Shown here: piece after piece, positions 7,687-16,196 of the stretch
Layout: each line of letters opens with the position of its first letter
How positions within the stretch are numbered: position 1 is the first letter of the stretch
Assembly (NCBI RefSeq): GCF_000745965.1
Contig: NZ_JQKI01000001.1
Coordinates: 372,087-436,086 of the forward strand
Direction: 5' to 3'
DNA from: Edaphobacter aggregans DSM 19364
Lineage (GTDB): Bacteria; Acidobacteriota; Terriglobia; Terriglobales; Acidobacteriaceae
Length of the DNA: 64,000 bases
Translations under genes and position numbers: made by a program
Notes under the pieces: generated by a model
Databases searched by the model: none
What the model saw: only the letters and a program-made list of their open reading frames with translations
Told to the model about the DNA's origin: nothing

Positions 7687-8469
7687 ATGAGTGTTATGGA
7701 TGATCCGAAGGTTGCGGCAGCGGTTGTGGAGGAGCGGCGGCGGAATGAGGAGTCGGTTTCGCGACATCCCGTGGTCTCGGAGGAGGAATGGTTGAGTCAG
7801 CGGCTGGCGCTGATGAAGAAGGAGAAGCAGTACATGCGCCTCGGCGATGAACTGGCCGCAGAGGTACGGGCGCTGCCGTGGGTGAAGGTGGAGAAGAGTT
7901 ACACGTTTACGGGGCCGCAGGGCGATATGACGCTCAAGGACCTGTTCGGTGGGCACAGTCAGTTGTTTATGAAGCACTTCATGATGGAGCCGGGGCAGGA
8001 GTGGCAGTGTGAGGGCTGCTCGCTCGAGTCCGATCATGTGGACGGGCTGCTGCCTCACTTCGAGCATCACGACATGTCGTATGTGGCGGTGGCGCGGGCG
8101 CCGATTGAGGAGATCGAGGCGGTGCGCAAGCGGATGGGGTGGAAGTTCATCTGGGTGTCGTCGTACAAGTCGGATTTCAATTACGACTTTCATGTGTCTT
8201 TCCGGCCGGAGGAGGTGAAGGCGGGGAAGACGATCTATAACTTCCGCGAGCACAGGATTGGGCCGGAGACGTATACGCTTTCCGGGCACAGCGTGTTCTA
8301 CAAGAACGCGAAGGGCGAGATCTTCCGTACGTACGGAACGTTTGGGCGCGGCAGTGAGCAGTTCATGGGAGTCTACGGCTACTTCGATGTGCTGCCGAAG
8401 GGGCGTGAGGAGTATGGGCCGCATCACTCGCTTCCGGACTGGGCCAAGGTGCACGATCAGTATGAGTGA
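7687..8469 (+). CDS. DUF899 family thioredoxin-fold protein
   Basis: The 260-residue protein fits the DUF899 family of predicted thioredoxin-fold proteins. The family landmarks are ALPWVKVEKSYTFTGPQG, LFGGHSQLFMKHFMM, a CEGC pair near the nucleophile position, and FIWVSSYKSDFNYDFHVSF. The ATG at 7687 is chosen because AGGAGG lies seven bases upstream; an in-frame ATG at 7681 is too close to it. The reaction is unknown. Its last 13 bases overlap the end of the convergent SGNH hydrolase gene. Confidence 0.8.
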   Translation: MSVMDDPKVAAAVVEERRRNEESVSRHPVVSEEEWLSQRLALMKKEKQYMRLGDELAAEVRALPWVKVEKSYTFTGPQGDMTLKDLFGGHSQLFMKHFMMEPGQEWQCEGCSLESDHVDGLLPHFEHHDMSYVAVARAPIEEIEAVRKRMGWKFIWVSSYKSDFNYDFHVSFRPEEVKAGKTIYNFREHRIGPETYTLSGHSVFYKNAKGEIFRTYGTFGRGSEQFMGVYGYFDVLPKGREEYGPHHSLPDWAKVHDQYE

Positions 8470-9368
8470 CCTGGCTGCCTATTGGCGGAAGGGTTGCCGG
8501 GCGGATCTTTGGCTGTGCGCGGCGTGTCGGCCATGAGCTTTGCGAGGGTGGGCTCGATGGCTTCGGCCATGCGGCGCTGGCCTGCGGTGTCGGGGTGGAG
8601 GGGCTTGCCGGGAGTGGGAAGGCGGGGGTCGTAGAAGATGGCGGTGTTGAGGACTCCGGGTGAGGTCATGAAGACGGAGCTGATGCCGAGGAAGGTGACG
8701 CGGGGCTCCTGGTTAACGCCGAGGTTGGCGTTGCGGCCGGTGTTCTTGCCATAGCGGACGGAGAGGTACTGGTTCACGGCCTGGTCGGCGGCGGTCTTTT
8801 CCGGCGAGATGTCGCTGGGGAGGATTCCGAGGAGGAGAAGGCGGGTCTGGGGAAGGCGCTGGCTGAGCGTGGCGATGATGTTGTCGATGCCCGCCTCGGT
8901 CTGCTCGGCGGTCTGGTGGGCGTGGCCGGTGTTGTTGGTCCCGATGAGGATGATGGCGACGCGGGGGCGGAGGCCATCGATCTCGCCGTGGGTGATACGC
9001 CAGAGGACGTTGGCAGTGGTGTCGCCGCTGAAGCCGAGGTTGAGGGCGCGGCGAGGCTCGTAGAACTGCTTCCAGATGGGGAGGAAGTCTTCGTCGGGTG
9101 GGTTGGCCTTGTCGTAGTTCTGGGTGATGGAGTCGCCGAGGAGGAGGAGCTGTGCGTCAGTGTGAGCGCGGACGGCGTCGACGATGCGTGTGTGGCGCTC
9201 GGCCCACCAGGAGATGTCGAGGCGGGCGGTGGGGGTGATGGCTGGAGCGAGATCGGCGAGGTTGGGTGCGGCTGGAGGTGTGGCGGAGGGTTCCATCGCG
9301 CCGATGGAGCAAAGGACGAGGAGCACGGCGGCGAGAAGGCAGCTTCGGTGTGCAGGGTTCACGGGCAC
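8457..9368 (-). CDS. Secreted SGNH/GDSL-type esterase or lipase
   Basis: A signal peptide (LLAAVLLVLCSIGAM) targets the protein to the periplasm or outside. The SGNH fold blocks are visible: LLLLGDSITQNYD (Ser nucleophile, about residue 77), the Gly after GFSGDT, IILIGTNNTGH (Asn, about residue 144), and the terminal LHPDTAGQ block with the catalytic His. It is a member of the platelet-activating-factor acetylhydrolase-like group that removes acyl or acetyl groups, often from polysaccharides. The start is GTG at 9368, with a second in-frame GTG six bases on; no strong ribosome binding site is seen. Confidence 0.8.
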   Translation of the reverse strand: MPVNPAHRSCLLAAVLLVLCSIGAMEPSATPPAAPNLADLAPAITPTARLDISWWAERHTRIVDAVRAHTDAQLLLLGDSITQNYDKANPPDEDFLPIWKQFYEPRRALNLGFSGDTTANVLWRITHGEIDGLRPRVAIILIGTNNTGHAHQTAEQTEAGIDNIIATLSQRLPQTRLLLLGILPSDISPEKTAADQAVNQYLSVRYGKNTGRNANLGVNQEPRVTFLGISSVFMTSPGVLNTAIFYDPRLPTPGKPLHPDTAGQRRMAEAIEPTLAKLMADTPRTAKDPPGNPSANRQPGHSY

Positions 9369-9478
9369 ATTCTAACTGCGTCCAGGCGGGCATGGTCACA
9401 AGAACGAGACGGCGCACTAGACTAGAAGCAGACACCACACGAACTCACACAAAGGAATCTTTGCGCTCAGCGCCTGCA

Positions 9479-10207
9479 ATGAAAGCATCTGCTCTCGAGT
9501 TTCGTCTTCGATATCTGATTCACGCAGTCGTCTATGTGCTTGGGTTTGTCGCTCCGTGGAACCGCTGGCTGCATCTGGACACGGTGCGGACGTGGCAGTG
9601 GCTGGCGTCGTGGCCGGCTCGCGCGGGGTGGATGAGCTTCAGCGCGTCGACTGACGTAGTGCTGGCGCTGGGGGTGGTGTTTGCGCTGGCCGGTGCGGTG
9701 CTGCGGACGTGGGGAGCGGCTTATCTGAGCCCGGGTGTAGTGCAGGATGCGTCGATGCGCGGCGACCGCGTGGTGGCGGCGGGGCCCTATCGGCATATGC
9801 GGAATCCGCTGTACCTGGGGACGTTTCTGCATACGTTCGCGCTGGCGCTGCTGATGCTGCCGAGCGGAGCGCTGTTCACGATCGTGGCGATCGGGCTGGT
9901 TCAGCTGCGGCTGATGCTTGCGGAGGAGGCTTTTCTTCAGGCGAAGCTGGGGGAGCCGTATCGGGCGTACTGCGCGGCGGTTCCGAGAATCGTTCCTTCA
10001 CTCAGGGCGCGGGTTCCGGAGTCGGGGGCGCGGCCGTCGTGGGGGTTGGGGTTTCTGGGCGAGATCTATATGTGGGGCGTCGTGCTGTCGTTTGCCGCAC
10101 TCGGGTGGAGGTACAACGCGCTGCTGATCATACAGGGCGTGTTGGTGTCGTTGGGAGTTTCGCTGGTAGCACGGGCGTTTGTGCCGAAGCCTGCCGAAGC
10201 AGTGTAA
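9479..10207 (+). CDS. Integral-membrane methyltransferase, isoprenylcysteine carboxyl methyltransferase (ICMT)/PEMT-like
   Basis: The protein (242 residues) is mostly hydrophobic and carries the family's signature AGPYRHMRNPLYLG (about residues 97-112), which binds S-adenosylmethionine, and a downstream EEAFL..KLGEPYRAYC block with the conserved Glu. It is expected to methylate a small membrane substrate. ATG 9479 starts a sensible hydrophilic-then-membrane protein; a TTG at 9461, six codons earlier and with AAAGGA upstream, is an alternative. A TetR gene follows after 12 bp, so the two are probably co-transcribed. Confidence 0.75.
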   Translation: MKASALEFRLRYLIHAVVYVLGFVAPWNRWLHLDTVRTWQWLASWPARAGWMSFSASTDVVLALGVVFALAGAVLRTWGAAYLSPGVVQDASMRGDRVVAAGPYRHMRNPLYLGTFLHTFALALLMLPSGALFTIVAIGLVQLRLMLAEEAFLQAKLGEPYRAYCAAVPRIVPSLRARVPESGARPSWGLGFLGEIYMWGVVLSFAALGWRYNALLIIQGVLVSLGVSLVARAFVPKPAEAV

Positions 10208-10219
10208 GGAGCGGATAAG

Positions 10220-10786
10220 ATGGCGCGGAGACGTGATCCGGAGAAGCGCAGGGCGATTCTCGATGCGGCGGTGGGGGAGATCGCTGAGTCCGGGCTCAGC
10301 GCGGCGACGGCGAAGATCGCAAAGCGCGCAGGGCTGGCGGAGGGCACTCTGTTTACGTACTTCGCAAACAAGGATGAGCTGCTGAACGAGCTGTATGTAG
10401 AGCTGAAGTCGGAGGTCTTCACGCGAGTGAACGCCGATTTTCCGCAGAAGGCGAGCCTTGAACAAAGGGCATGGCACGTGTGGTCGGCTTCTCTCGGGTG
10501 GGCGATCGAGTCGCCGCACAGGCGGAAGGTGTCCGTGCAGCTGACTCTCTCTGACGCAGTGACCGTGGAGACGAGAGAGAGAGTAGCGGAGGTCCGGGGA
10601 GCGCTCGATTCCATGTTTGCCGAACTCGAAGCCAGGGAGACGCTGCAGGGAACTCCGAAGGGATTCGGCGCGGCGACGATGGCGGCGATGCAGGAGGCGA
10701 CGCTGGACTTTGCGGCGCGGTACCCAAAACAGCGCAGAGGTCTGACAGAGCGGGGATTCGCGCTGTTCTGGCGCGCTGTGCGCTGA
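10220..10786 (+). CDS. TetR/AcrR family transcriptional regulator
   Basis: The N-terminal helix-turn-helix is complete (RRAILDAAVGEIAESG, then TAKIAKRAGLAEGTLFTYFANKDELL, residues about 8-55), and the rest is a ligand-sensing domain of normal size (188 residues in all). AGGAGC lies ahead of the ATG. It sits between the methyltransferase gene and an SDR gene on the same strand. A 22-bp perfect inverted repeat lies in the gap before the SDR gene and is its likely binding site. Confidence 0.88.
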   Translation: MARRRDPEKRRAILDAAVGEIAESGLSAATAKIAKRAGLAEGTLFTYFANKDELLNELYVELKSEVFTRVNADFPQKASLEQRAWHVWSASLGWAIESPHRRKVSVQLTLSDAVTVETRERVAEVRGALDSMFAELEARETLQGTPKGFGAATMAAMQEATLDFAARYPKQRRGLTERGFALFWRAVR

Positions 10787-10826
10787 CAAGCAACCGTATT
10801 TCGTAGGAATTGTCTATTCGTAAATA

Positions 10827-10848
10827 AATGAGCAACCACTTGCTCATT
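10827..10848. promoter_or_regulatory. Candidate TetR operator before the SDR gene
   Basis: AATGAGCAA and TTGCTCATT form a perfect 9-bp inverted repeat around CCAC. It lies 40 bp after the TetR gene and 32 bp before the SDR start codon. Length, symmetry and position fit a TetR operator. Confidence 0.6.
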
Positions 10849-10880
10849 ATTGTATCAATTGTTGTGGAGGGGCAAAAACG

Positions 10881-11753
10881 ATGTCCAGGATTTGGCTGAT
10901 TACAGGTAGTGGAAACGGGTTGGGCCGCGATATCGCCGAGGCGGCGCTTGCTGCCGGCGACAGCGCGGTTGCAGGAGCACGGCGACTGGAGGAGCTGGAC
11001 GAGCTGGTGGCACAGTACGGATCGCGCGTGAAGCCAGTGCTGCTGGACGTTCGCAACGAGGCTCAGGCGCAGGCGGCAGTGAAGCTTGCCGTCGATACGT
11101 TCGGACGCCTGGATGTGCTGGTGAACAATGCAGGCTACGGGCAATTGGCTCCGTTTGAACAGATGAGCAGCGAAGACTTTCAGGCTGTAATCGACACCTG
11201 CTTCGGGGGCGTTGTCTACACGACACGCGCCGCGATTCCCGTGATGCGAAAGCAGCGCAGCGGATATATCTTCCAGGTCTCGTCGGTTGGCGGACGGCTG
11301 GGCATGGCCGGCAACTCGCCGTACCACGCAGCCAAGTGGGCGGTGGGAGGCTTCAGTGACTCCTTGGCGATGGAGGTTGCACCGTTCGGCGTGAAGGTGT
11401 GCACGCTGGAGCCGGGCGGAATCCGTACCAACTGGGCGAAGCGTGCAGGGCGCGATGAGATGGAACTGTTGCCTGAGTACCAGGAGACCATCGGATCGAA
11501 GTTCCAGCTGATGCGTGCGATCGAGGGCAAGCAGGAGGGCGATCCCAAGCGCATCGCCGCACTGATTGTGAAGCTGGCGAACTCGGACGAGCTGCCGATG
11601 CGCCTGATCCTCGGCGCGCAGGCAGAGCAAATCGTTGCATCAGTCGAAGCAGCGCGTGCGGAAGAGGCGAAGAAGTTCCGTAAGCTGACACACTCGACGG
11701 TCTTTCCTGAGGTGGAGTCGGTTCCCGAAGTGGAAAAGCTGCTCGCGAAGTAA
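10881..11753 (+). CDS. Short-chain dehydrogenase/reductase
   Basis: The enzyme is a classical SDR using NAD(P)H in the cytoplasm. The cofactor motif TGSGNGLG is at residues 8-15, NNAGYG near residue 84, and the active-site YHAAK near residue 150 preceded by a conserved SS(V)GG. The PGGIRTNW block follows. It has 290 residues. A GGAGGGG ribosome binding site precedes the ATG. Its promoter region holds the palindrome that is the likely target of the upstream TetR protein. The substrate is unknown. Confidence 0.88.
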   Translation: MSRIWLITGSGNGLGRDIAEAALAAGDSAVAGARRLEELDELVAQYGSRVKPVLLDVRNEAQAQAAVKLAVDTFGRLDVLVNNAGYGQLAPFEQMSSEDFQAVIDTCFGGVVYTTRAAIPVMRKQRSGYIFQVSSVGGRLGMAGNSPYHAAKWAVGGFSDSLAMEVAPFGVKVCTLEPGGIRTNWAKRAGRDEMELLPEYQETIGSKFQLMRAIEGKQEGDPKRIAALIVKLANSDELPMRLILGAQAEQIVASVEAARAEEAKKFRKLTHSTVFPEVESVPEVEKLLAK

Positions 11754-11775
11754 GGCGGTGTCGCCGAAAGTAAAA

Positions 11776-11804
11776 GCCCGCCGTGATGGCGGGCCTTTCC
11801 CTTT
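11776..11804 (+). terminator. Rho-independent terminator after the SDR gene
   Basis: GCCCGCC (11776-11782) pairs with GGCGGGC (11788-11794) around GTGAT, followed by CTTTCCCTTT. Confidence 0.75.
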
Positions 11805-11883
11805 AGTTCACCGAATGCACCGGCCGCGGCGATGTTGCGCGTGCCGCGGCTTTGTGGGGGAGGACTACCAACCCCGGTGCGAA

Positions 11884-12180
11884 CTACTTCTTCGGGGGAG
11901 CGATGGTGTCCTTGGCGACCTTGGCGACGCGGAACTTCACGACGGTCTTGGCCTTGATCTTGATGGTCTCTCCGGTCTGGGGGTTGCGGCCCAGGCGCGC
12001 CTTGCGCTCGGCCTTGACGAGCTTACCGATGCCGGGGATGGTGAACTCGCCGTTCTTCTTGGTCTCCTTGACGGCCGTCTCGGCCAGCAGGTCGAGGAAG
12101 CCTGCGGTCTGCTTGTTGGTGAGCTCGAGCTTCTCCGCCATCTGGCGAACCAGTGCTGTCTTGGTCAATCCTTTTGCCAT
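11884..12180 (-). CDS. hup: HU family DNA-binding protein
   Basis: This histone-like nucleoid protein bends DNA as a dimer. The 98-residue protein starts MAKGLTKTALVRQMAEKLELT, has the FTIPGIGKL turn and the conserved arm region (AERKARLGRNPQTGE) that inserts into the minor groove, ending in a short lysine tail. GAAGGAGC lies upstream of the ATG. It is convergent with the SDR gene, and the gap of about 270 bp upstream of it probably holds its promoter. Confidence 0.95.
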   Translation of the reverse strand: MAKGLTKTALVRQMAEKLELTNKQTAGFLDLLAETAVKETKKNGEFTIPGIGKLVKAERKARLGRNPQTGETIKIKAKTVVKFRVAKVAKDTIAPPKK

Positions 12181-12413
12181 GTGTGTTGCTCCTTCGTGCG
12201 TTCTCTATTTTTGTTGAAGCAGGTTGCCTGCCGGGGCCAGCTTGCCGACTGTGCGCTGTGCGTGATAGCAATACGCGAATCGCCAGTGTTCATGCGGGTC
12301 CGGAGAAACCGTACCGCATTTCACCTTCGTCTTTTCCGCGCGCTTTGTCAACCGGATTCGTTCGGTTTCCACAGGTTTTTTACGGTTTTTTTAGGTTTTT
12401 GTGGTTCATCGGG

Positions 12414-12452
12414 TAAAAAATAGCCAATTTTTGGTGAAAACTGGCCATTTTG
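12414..12452 (-). terminator. Hairpin and T-run after the DUF2461 gene
   Basis: On the minus strand, AAAATGGCCA-type and TGGCTATTTT-type arms pair across a short loop, followed by TTTTTTA. It starts right after the stop codon at 12458. Confidence 0.55.
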
Positions 12453-12457
12453 GGGCA

Positions 12458-13162
12458 TCAGAAGAGCGGCTTGCGCTGCTTCTTTGCGGCCAGCGGAGCG
12501 TTGAGGAGGGCCACCAGAGGAGCCGCCGCCTCGAAGCGTTTCACGATCTCTTTGAGCAGCGTCGGCTGGGTTGCGGCTTCGGCGGGAAGTTTGGCGATGA
12601 CGCCCCATTCGCGGTTGAGGAGAAGATCGAGCGCGGGGGAGTCGGGGGCGAAGCCCTTGGGTGCGCGCGTGAGTTTGTGGCCGTCGATCTCGGTCATCAG
12701 CGAGCGGAGTTTTTTCTGCGCGAGGATGCGGCGCATCTCCTGGTGGTGCTCGTCGAGGTGGCGGCGGATGGCGAGGAGTTGTTCGCGCTCGGGCATGAAG
12801 ACTCCTGCGGCGATGGTGACGCATTCGCTGGAGACGTCGAAGTAGAAGCCGCCGCCTGATGTCTTTTCGAGCCCTTGGCGCGCCCACCACACACCCTGGT
12901 GGATCTTGTAGGGGCGCTTGTCGGAGGAGAAGCGAATGTCGCGATAGATGCGCATCATGGCCTTCTGAGGAGGCTGGACGTTCTCGGGAGCGAAGCGCAG
13001 CACGGCCTCGTTGATCGCGGCGACGAGCGCGATGGTGGGGGCCTTGACCTCGCGCTCGTAGACGGCCTTGCGAGCGTTGAACCAGTCGCGGTCGTTGTTG
13101 CGCTTGAGGCCGCGGAAGAATTTGAGAACTTCGGGGGAGTAGTGCGGAGAGACAGACGCCAT
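12458..13162 (-). CDS. DUF2461 / TIGR02453 family protein
   Basis: The 234-residue protein matches the DUF2461 family: an N-terminal FFRGLKRNNDRDWFNARK block, a MMRIYRDIRFSSDKRPYK segment around residues 68-85, and a GGFYFDVSSE strand. The molecular role of the family is not established. There are no signals for export or membrane insertion. The gene is on the same strand as the broken acyltransferase gene that ends 47 bp upstream; a hairpin separates them. Confidence 0.8.
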   Translation of the reverse strand: MASVSPHYSPEVLKFFRGLKRNNDRDWFNARKAVYEREVKAPTIALVAAINEAVLRFAPENVQPPQKAMMRIYRDIRFSSDKRPYKIHQGVWWARQGLEKTSGGGFYFDVSSECVTIAAGVFMPEREQLLAIRRHLDEHHQEMRRILAQKKLRSLMTEIDGHKLTRAPKGFAPDSPALDLLLNREWGVIAKLPAEAATQPTLLKEIVKRFEAAAPLVALLNAPLAAKKQRKPLF

Positions 13163-13181
13163 GGGGATATCGTAAATGCGC

Positions 13182-13210
13182 GCCTGCTGACAGGGTTATG
13201 TCAGCATGGC
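13182..13210. terminator. Hairpin between the acyltransferase pseudogene and the DUF2461 gene
   Basis: GCC-TGCTGACA and TGTCAGCATGGC pair with a single bulged base around GGGTTA. No T-run follows, so it may be only a weak terminator. Confidence 0.35.
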
Positions 13211-14354
13211 TAGGCGGCGGGCGTGGTCTTGATGTAGGCGAACTTCTCCTTCAGGCGGAGGATGGGCCGCTCGAACAAATGATAGGAGAGCGCAGCGACG
13301 CCGATGGTGGCCAGAAGGACGAGCGGCTCGAGCAGGACGAAGGGGAAATGGACTCCAGCGCGCTGCAGACGCTTGTAGCCGAGGACGGCGAAGTTGATGG
13401 TGAAATAGTGGAAGACGTAAAGGCCGAAGGAGATCCTGCCAAGGTAGACGAGCGCATGGGGAGGGCGAACCGGCGCGCGGAGAAAGGCGAAAAAGATGGC
13501 AAGTGTGCCGGCGAGCAAACCCAGGTAGCCGGCGCAGAGCTGCGGACCTGATGTGCCCAATGTTGAGGGATGAAACGTGAGGTCCACGAGGTAGAACAGG
13601 ACGAATCCGCCGAGGAGAAGCGAAGCCCGTGTGGTCCATGACGGCGACCATGTGCGTTTGTGCAGCATGATGGCAGTCAGCGTCCCGGCGGCGAAGAACT
13701 GGAACTGAACAAAGCTGTTGATCCAGGGCAGGTCGAGGGGACTGACGGGCTGATGGCCCAGCCAGGCGAGAGTCGTGTAGGCCAGCGCGATTGAGAGAAG
13801 CGCGACGTTGCGAAGTCCTGCGATGCCGAAGGAACGTACGACGGAGGGAATGACGAGATAGAACTGCTCCTCGATAGAGAGGCTCCAGAGCGGCCGATGA
13901 GGCCGAGCAGCCATCCGTGACGCGCGACGGAGAGATTGCCCGCAAGCAGCATGAGATACGGAAGGGCGCGAGGCGAGAGAGGAGTCGAGGGAAAGAGAGG
14001 GTTGACCAGGTATCCGAGAGCGATGGCGAGAAAATAGAGCGGCCAAATACGAAGGACTCGCCGGAGAAAGAAGAGGCCGATGTTGACCTTTCCCGTGGCC
14101 TCGCGCTCGCGAAGGAGCAATTCGGTGATGAGGTAGGCGCTGAGGACGAAGAAGAGAAGGACACCGCTGCGCCCCATGCCGAACAGCAGGGTCAGGTAGC
14201 GGTTCTCAGGATAGTGCGGATAGTGACAGAAGAAGACCAGCAGAAAGGCAGTAAAGCGAAGCGCGTCGAGCTCAGGGCGATAGAAGCTCTCCCTGCGAGA
14301 GGGCGAAGACGGGGCGTCTGCCGGGATGGCGGCGGTGGAGACGATTCGGCTCAC
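13210..14354 (-). pseudogene. Acyltransferase-3 (OafA/YrhL-like) membrane protein, interrupted by one frameshift
   Basis: The first part (from ATG 14354) reads the family's start YRPELDALRFTAFLLVFFCHY and the R-x10-H catalytic region, then several membrane helices, up to about 13895. From there the reading frame must change by one base to continue into PLWSLSIEEQFYL, the next conserved family block, and the remaining helices to a stop at 13210. The two halves together equal a full-length O-acyltransferase of about 380 residues. The protein would acylate cell-surface sugars. Either the gene is inactivated or the base is a sequencing error. Confidence 0.75.
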
Positions 14355-14565
14355 GATGGTCCGTCAGGAGTTCATTCGTTGTCTCATGCAGTGATCTAAG
14401 ACGTGACGTGTGTCCCACAGCATGTACGCGCGAGTTTCCCATCAGCTTCGATGCTGGAAGTCGCCGAGAGTTTTGTCTGGCGATGGCAGTTTTCTTTTAC
14501 CGAAGAAGGTGTCGCAGGAGATATAGCAACGCCTGAAAGGAAAGCGCAGCGTTGGGGCCATCGCT

Positions 14566-14763
14566 TCAGGCAGTATTCTGCCTGCCAACCGTATAGGGGT
14601 CGCCGATAAGCCAGCACCATGTACCGTCCGGTTGTCGACGTGCTACCTCGATCGCGTACAGGGAAGTTGGCTGAGGCGAAGAGACCGTCCACTGAGTTCT
14701 ATAAAAAGGCAATTTATCGCTCATCGAAGAATTAGCCGCACTCACGACCGTGGATCGATCCAT
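14566..14763 (-). pseudogene. Possible C-terminal fragment of a SnoaL/DUF4440-type protein
   Basis: The 65-residue frame ends with YAIEVARRQPDGTWCW and LIGDPYTVG, which resembles the last two strands of NTF2-like SnoaL/DUF4440 proteins. The front half of such a domain is missing. It lies directly after the beta-lactamase-like gene, in the same frame. It has no ribosome binding site and is probably a remnant. The rest of 14355-14787 shows no gene. Confidence 0.4.
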
Positions 14764-14787
14764 AGCTATTAGCTCAGCCGGGCTGCT

Positions 14788-16020
14788 TCATTTCAGCCAC
14801 GCGAATGCCAGGGAATCTGTGTCTATTGCTGTGTCGATGATCGGCTTTGCGACGTTCAGCGCATCTTCGCCATTTGCGAACATCACGACGCCTGACTTTC
14901 TTACTGGGTCGGCCATCACAAAAGCTTTGAAGACGCCGTTATCGCCCCAATGCCAGAGCATGACGCTCTTATGTTCGCGCTGAATACCCCATCCCAAACC
15001 CCAGAAGAGCGTCTTCGACAGCTCTTTCGGTTCTTGCTTAACGCAAATCCTGCAAGTCGGGTCGAGCGCGATCTCAGGCGTCTCCATCTGATGGAGCACG
15101 GAGGACGAAAGCCCTTTGCCATTCAGAACTGCGTCGACGAAAAGGGCATAATCTCTGGCGGTAGTATTCAGGCTGGATGCTGCTCCGGCTTCCTTCGGCT
15201 TCTCTAGCTCACCGGGTCCTCCTTTGGAGTCATACCCCGTAGCCGTCAGGGAATCAAAGCTCGGTCTCCACACATAGCTGCTGTTCGTCATCCCCAACGG
15301 CTTGAAAACAACTTCGTCCATATAAACGTCCAGCGGTTTCCCGGTAATCTGCTCGACCACGTGTTGCAGATAGATATATCCCTCACCTGAGTAGCTGAAA
15401 CGTTCTCCGGGGGAGAAATAGATGGGAAGCGAGCCGTCGTCGCCCCGCCAATTCGGAAAGCCGGTTCGATGACTCAATACCAATCGAGCCGTGATCTGGC
15501 CTACGCGTTCGTCTGGAACGTAGGGCTTTGCCAAATAAGAGCTCAACGGAGTGTCGAGATCGAGCTTTCCCTGGTCGACCAACTTCAGCACGCCGTAAGT
15601 GAATACGGGTTTGCTCAGGGAAGCGGCTTCAAAGACCGTGTCCGTCCTGACGGGTTCTCCCGTCTTCTTGTCTTTCACTCCGAAACCATGCAGCCAGATC
15701 GTCTTCCCACCTCGGATCAAGGCGATCGACATCCCAGGAACTCCGCCCTGTTGCATCAGACCTGGAACCTCGCTTTTCAGCCGCGAGATCACATCTCGCG
15801 TGGACCGAACCGAGGGAACTTGTGCCTGTAACCTTGGGGTTCCCATAACGCCAATAGCGACTGCCACCAATACAAGAACCCCACCGACGCCGTAAAAAAA
15901 TCGGATCAATTCTGCCTCCTGGCAAATCTCTAGCCGCTCCTCATCAGCAGATGAAAGGGGTGTTCGTTTCTGGCACATACGTGCGATCGGTAATTTTGGT
16001 TCCGTGGTCAGTTCTGACAA
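14788..16020 (-). CDS. Secreted serine hydrolase, class C beta-lactamase-like (PF00144)
   Basis: The protein belongs to the beta-lactamase/penicillin-binding-protein-like serine hydrolases. The SxxK motif is SLSK (about residue 131), the Tyr motif is YSGEGY (about residue 208), and HWGDNG stands in the place of the KTG/HxG box. A membrane or signal segment (VLVLVAVAIGVM) lies around residues 48-60, after an unusually long hydrophilic leader, so the true start may be further in. Such proteins include esterases and D-aminopeptidases as well as beta-lactamases; resistance should not be assumed. Confidence 0.8.
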   Translation of the reverse strand: MSELTTEPKLPIARMCQKRTPLSSADEERLEICQEAELIRFFYGVGGVLVLVAVAIGVMGTPRLQAQVPSVRSTRDVISRLKSEVPGLMQQGGVPGMSIALIRGGKTIWLHGFGVKDKKTGEPVRTDTVFEAASLSKPVFTYGVLKLVDQGKLDLDTPLSSYLAKPYVPDERVGQITARLVLSHRTGFPNWRGDDGSLPIYFSPGERFSYSGEGYIYLQHVVEQITGKPLDVYMDEVVFKPLGMTNSSYVWRPSFDSLTATGYDSKGGPGELEKPKEAGAASSLNTTARDYALFVDAVLNGKGLSSSVLHQMETPEIALDPTCRICVKQEPKELSKTLFWGLGWGIQREHKSVMLWHWGDNGVFKAFVMADPVRKSGVVMFANGEDALNVAKPIIDTAIDTDSLAFAWLK

Positions 16021-16196
16021 GTCGGCTTACGTTGACTGATCCGCGGCTCAATTGGCGATAACAGGCCAATGCGCTATTGACAGGGTTCTGGGTGGTTGGT
16101 CGGCGGTCCGGACATTATCCCGTACAAGTCGGTGTCTGTGAGTGCCAAATCGCCGAGTGACTCATCGAGCACAGATCAGTGTCCTGATCGTTAGCC

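Noticed and set aside
14788..16020. A dedicated antibiotic-resistance beta-lactamase
   Set aside because: The SxxK family is broad and the third motif is HWG, so function as an esterase or peptidase is equally possible; there are no mobile elements nearby.
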